The notes under the pieces: generated by a model
What the model was told of the DNA's origin: nothing
The model's database searches: none
The model's input: the letters and a program-made list of their open reading frames with translations, nothing else
Shown here: piece by piece, positions 33,601 through 34,180 of the stretch
Layout: each line of letters opens with the position of its first letter
Position numbering within the stretch: position 1 is the stretch's first letter
Position numbers and translations under genes: made by a program
Source of the DNA: a virus
IMG/VR virus record: IMGVR_UViG_3300025137_000136
Span: 1-34,180 of that record
Strand: one strand, 5' to 3'
Length of the DNA stretch: 34,180 nucleotides

Positions 33601-34180
33601 AGGTAATACCTGAAGATGAAGTTGTTGCTGAGGTAGAAGCTATAACAGAAGAACAAGCAGAACAAGAATTAGAAGGTCTTCTTAACCAAACAGAAAACAA
33701 AAATAAAAACGTCGTTAATGTTGGAACAGAAGGAAGAAATAAAAGTATATCTAGAAAAGCAAGTTCACAAACCAGGGAAGAAGGATTCAACACTAAAACA
33801 CCTCAAGGAAAAAGAAGGTTTAATAAAATAAAAAGCGAAATAACAAATGCCTATAACAAAAAATTAAGAACTTTAAAGAGGGCGGCTAATCTATTAGGTA
33901 AAGTAATTCCTGATACAAAAATTATTTTTGCAGAAACAAGAAGTGCTTATGAAAATTTAAGAGGAAAAACCAATTCAGTTGGGGCTTTTAGAATTGATAC
34001 ACGAGATGGGTCAACCGCTATAATTATTGATGTAACAAATTTAGATGGTGATAAAGGAATAGAAACATTAGTACATGAATTGTTTCATGCGGTTTTATAT
34101 AAAAGGTTTGGTCGTGATAAAGCTAAGGTGAGAAGAATTACTGATAAAATGGTAAAAGAATTACAAAAAACTTTACAAAA
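30639..34180 (+). CDS. Giant virion protein with HELFH zincin domain, 5' part
   Basis: Open from ATG 30639 to the window edge, at least 1180 codons, no stop. The N-terminus has two related helical units (YDQAVEEGYNGDMSEFYTLL and AYNMAKEEGYKSDQLNFEALL), seen in Bacteroidetes phage giant proteins. Around 555-790 are glycine-rich, membrane-active-looking stretches (NLAVQLVGMKGTGALLKGGG and AAFASAGLLGGAGS), as in ejection proteins. Residues 937-988 are an unusual GC-rich Ser/Thr/Asp linker. Near the end, ETLVHELFHAVLYKRFG carries HExxH (His1146, Glu1147, His1150), a zinc protease signature; the third ligand would lie beyond the window. It is probably a polyvalent protein injected with DNA. Gene continuation is certain, enzymatic activity inferred. 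Confidence 0.75.
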   Translation, partial: MNQEALRVSYDQAVEEGYNGDMSEFYTLLQTNTEAADLAYNMAKEEGYKSDQLNFEALLGLKKKEENFPDLFPSEYQSSNLPSGSKLNIDPEQVDNLFKKREKTIPRIQRLDPTVPEMGLTEVQEDLIKPEEERKGRVNQSKVTERLLEKTSLDDKVKSIVKSAPSETNKGIEFNQNKPYVINQNLIIGEIITEMPELDNITGEDELNTFLENNPDVIEKFEQKVKEKLEVYVDNTSDDSIYKYKSFDPTQSTDAQTMTGAKTNKLSKKVDADPAKLAIVESLYSGLSGFNLNELTNYFDEEVTTEAGLDKRNRIIQSVQDGNLDLIDKYSNQDFDDEDDADRGALALDVQKSQALGLYIQDKIKTLDDREALLQLNPEKNKDALKKLKQNRKELILNFGEYNRQNLPFLNNHLYKKKVRLAEEYTSGDMGLYNPGDIIHGGYEGGREILEGGYGATVDLGSTVLDFVGLDSMSEDLRIHRNLNNLLWTDPTSFGYAEGKAVIHDGKKYIVTPEGKIIDEEREVDVAFFGEQAGIDLNAIKNKAKLSDTTESTVSTYGTYQMGANVTGNLAVQLVGMKGTGALLKGGGKLTSAIGMGKLTKEATMRTNAMLSTGAVVYSSTYNQVLEEGREQGLPDNLSHKYANEVATTTGLVGAITAVTISPNIGGQQLFARTSPKEIAQYLIKNKTTNNIPGKVLDFLKGGAVEGTFEAVQENLELLSEQYAKNKINENVGKELFKPVFTKTSVMNNSIAAFASAGLLGGAGSINTSRVTFFNRLGSNQELFQKYMKMYVEQGLIDQIGADKIVNEVKNYHQYKNKLPENLRNSSLSIKLTNLLAEKTRLQDLLKTQDEVFSEDTNTRIAAIDKEIKRISNEAGKKKVTPSADIKDEREISNQEAIDAITKENQGREERGENLIGFSEQDIANKKQEILKQEQDASTKPSAVAQTSQDESTTVGEVAEGVPSEVQRPSGTSDSDTDSDVDTTTQEEVIPEDEVVAEVEAITEEQAEQELEGLLNQTENKNKNVVNVGTEGRNKSISRKASSQTREEGFNTKTPQGKRRFNKIKSEITNAYNKKLRTLKRAANLLGKVIPDTKIIFAETRSAYENLRGKTNSVGAFRIDTRDGSTAIIIDVTNLDGDKGIETLVHELFHAVLYKRFGRDKAKVRRITDKMVKELQKTLQ
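33447..33602 (+). other. GC-rich island inside the giant virion gene
   Basis: By hand count about 59% of bases 33447-33600 are G or C, against about one third in the surroundings. It encodes a linker (residues 937-988) rich in Ser, Thr, Asp, Glu and Val, including SDSDTDSDVD, using codons such as GCG, ACG, GAC and GTG that are rare elsewhere in this gene. The frame stays open, so it is part of the protein. Confidence 0.75.

Noticed and set aside
33429-33793. Two overlapping minus-strand open frames opposite the GC-rich island
   Set aside because: The + strand frame is open through this region as part of the giant protein. The minus frames arise from the unusual composition, with low-complexity Ser/Val translations.
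1-34180. tRNA genes, CRISPR array, integrase or insertion sequence
   Set aside because: I looked for cloverleaf ends, regular spaced repeats and recombinase motifs by eye and saw none. A tRNA could be missed without a covariance search, but almost all sequence is occupied by coding frames.

Overview
The window is a 34.2 kb piece of a tailed double-stranded DNA phage genome. It is AT-rich (I estimate about one third G+C), and every convincing gene lies on the + strand, tightly packed with many ATGA or TAATG stop/start overlaps. It begins and ends inside genes. The likely host is a marine Bacteroidetes bacterium, probably a flavobacterium. The reasons are the Bacteroidetes-type promoter box TAnnTTTG at several gene-block boundaries, the lack of Shine-Dalgarno sites, signal peptides ending in FGQ or NSQ, and general resemblance to marine metagenomic phage proteins. 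Host and lineage are inferences from family resemblance, not from a search. There is no tape-measure gene and no contractile-tail gene. Connector, stabilisation-type and internal virion proteins suggest a short-tailed (podovirus-like) particle.

Layout. (1) 1-2469: tail-fibre genes, the second ending in a self-cleaving S74 chaperone. (2) 2479-5418: an envelope/lysis block of six genes: a membrane-anchored coiled coil, a secreted thioredoxin-fold protein without cysteines at its active site, a predicted outer-membrane barrel, a small VanZ-like membrane protein, an M15 peptidase (endolysin) and a holin-like protein. (3) 5418-6924: six small, mostly very basic proteins, one with an HEQVH metal-binding motif; two are too short for a standard gene list. 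(4) 6964-9750: two tandemly duplicated S74 fibre genes. (5) 9801-11374: a coiled-coil protein, a decoration- or fibre-like protein, an unknown, and a two-domain GroES-like co-chaperonin. (6) 11371-19501: packaging and head genes: possible small terminase, large terminase, portal, a PAP2-type phosphatase, scaffold and major capsid protein, closed by a strong terminator. (7) 19575-28005: a conserved unknown, two connector/neck candidates, a 1661-residue stabilisation-type tail protein and a companion. (8) 28045-34180: internal virion proteins, ending in an open frame of at least 1180 codons that carries an HELFH zincin motif and is cut by the window edge.

The genes together would package DNA, build the head, fold and trim fibre trimers, carry ejection proteins into the cell and break the envelope at exit. 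The most unusual parts are the envelope block, which has one candidate for each envelope layer but no recognisable classical spanin pair; the phosphatase between portal and scaffold; the two-domain co-chaperonin; and a GC-rich island inside the last gene. No gene-free stretch exceeds 300 bases. I saw no tRNA, CRISPR array, integrase or insertion sequence.
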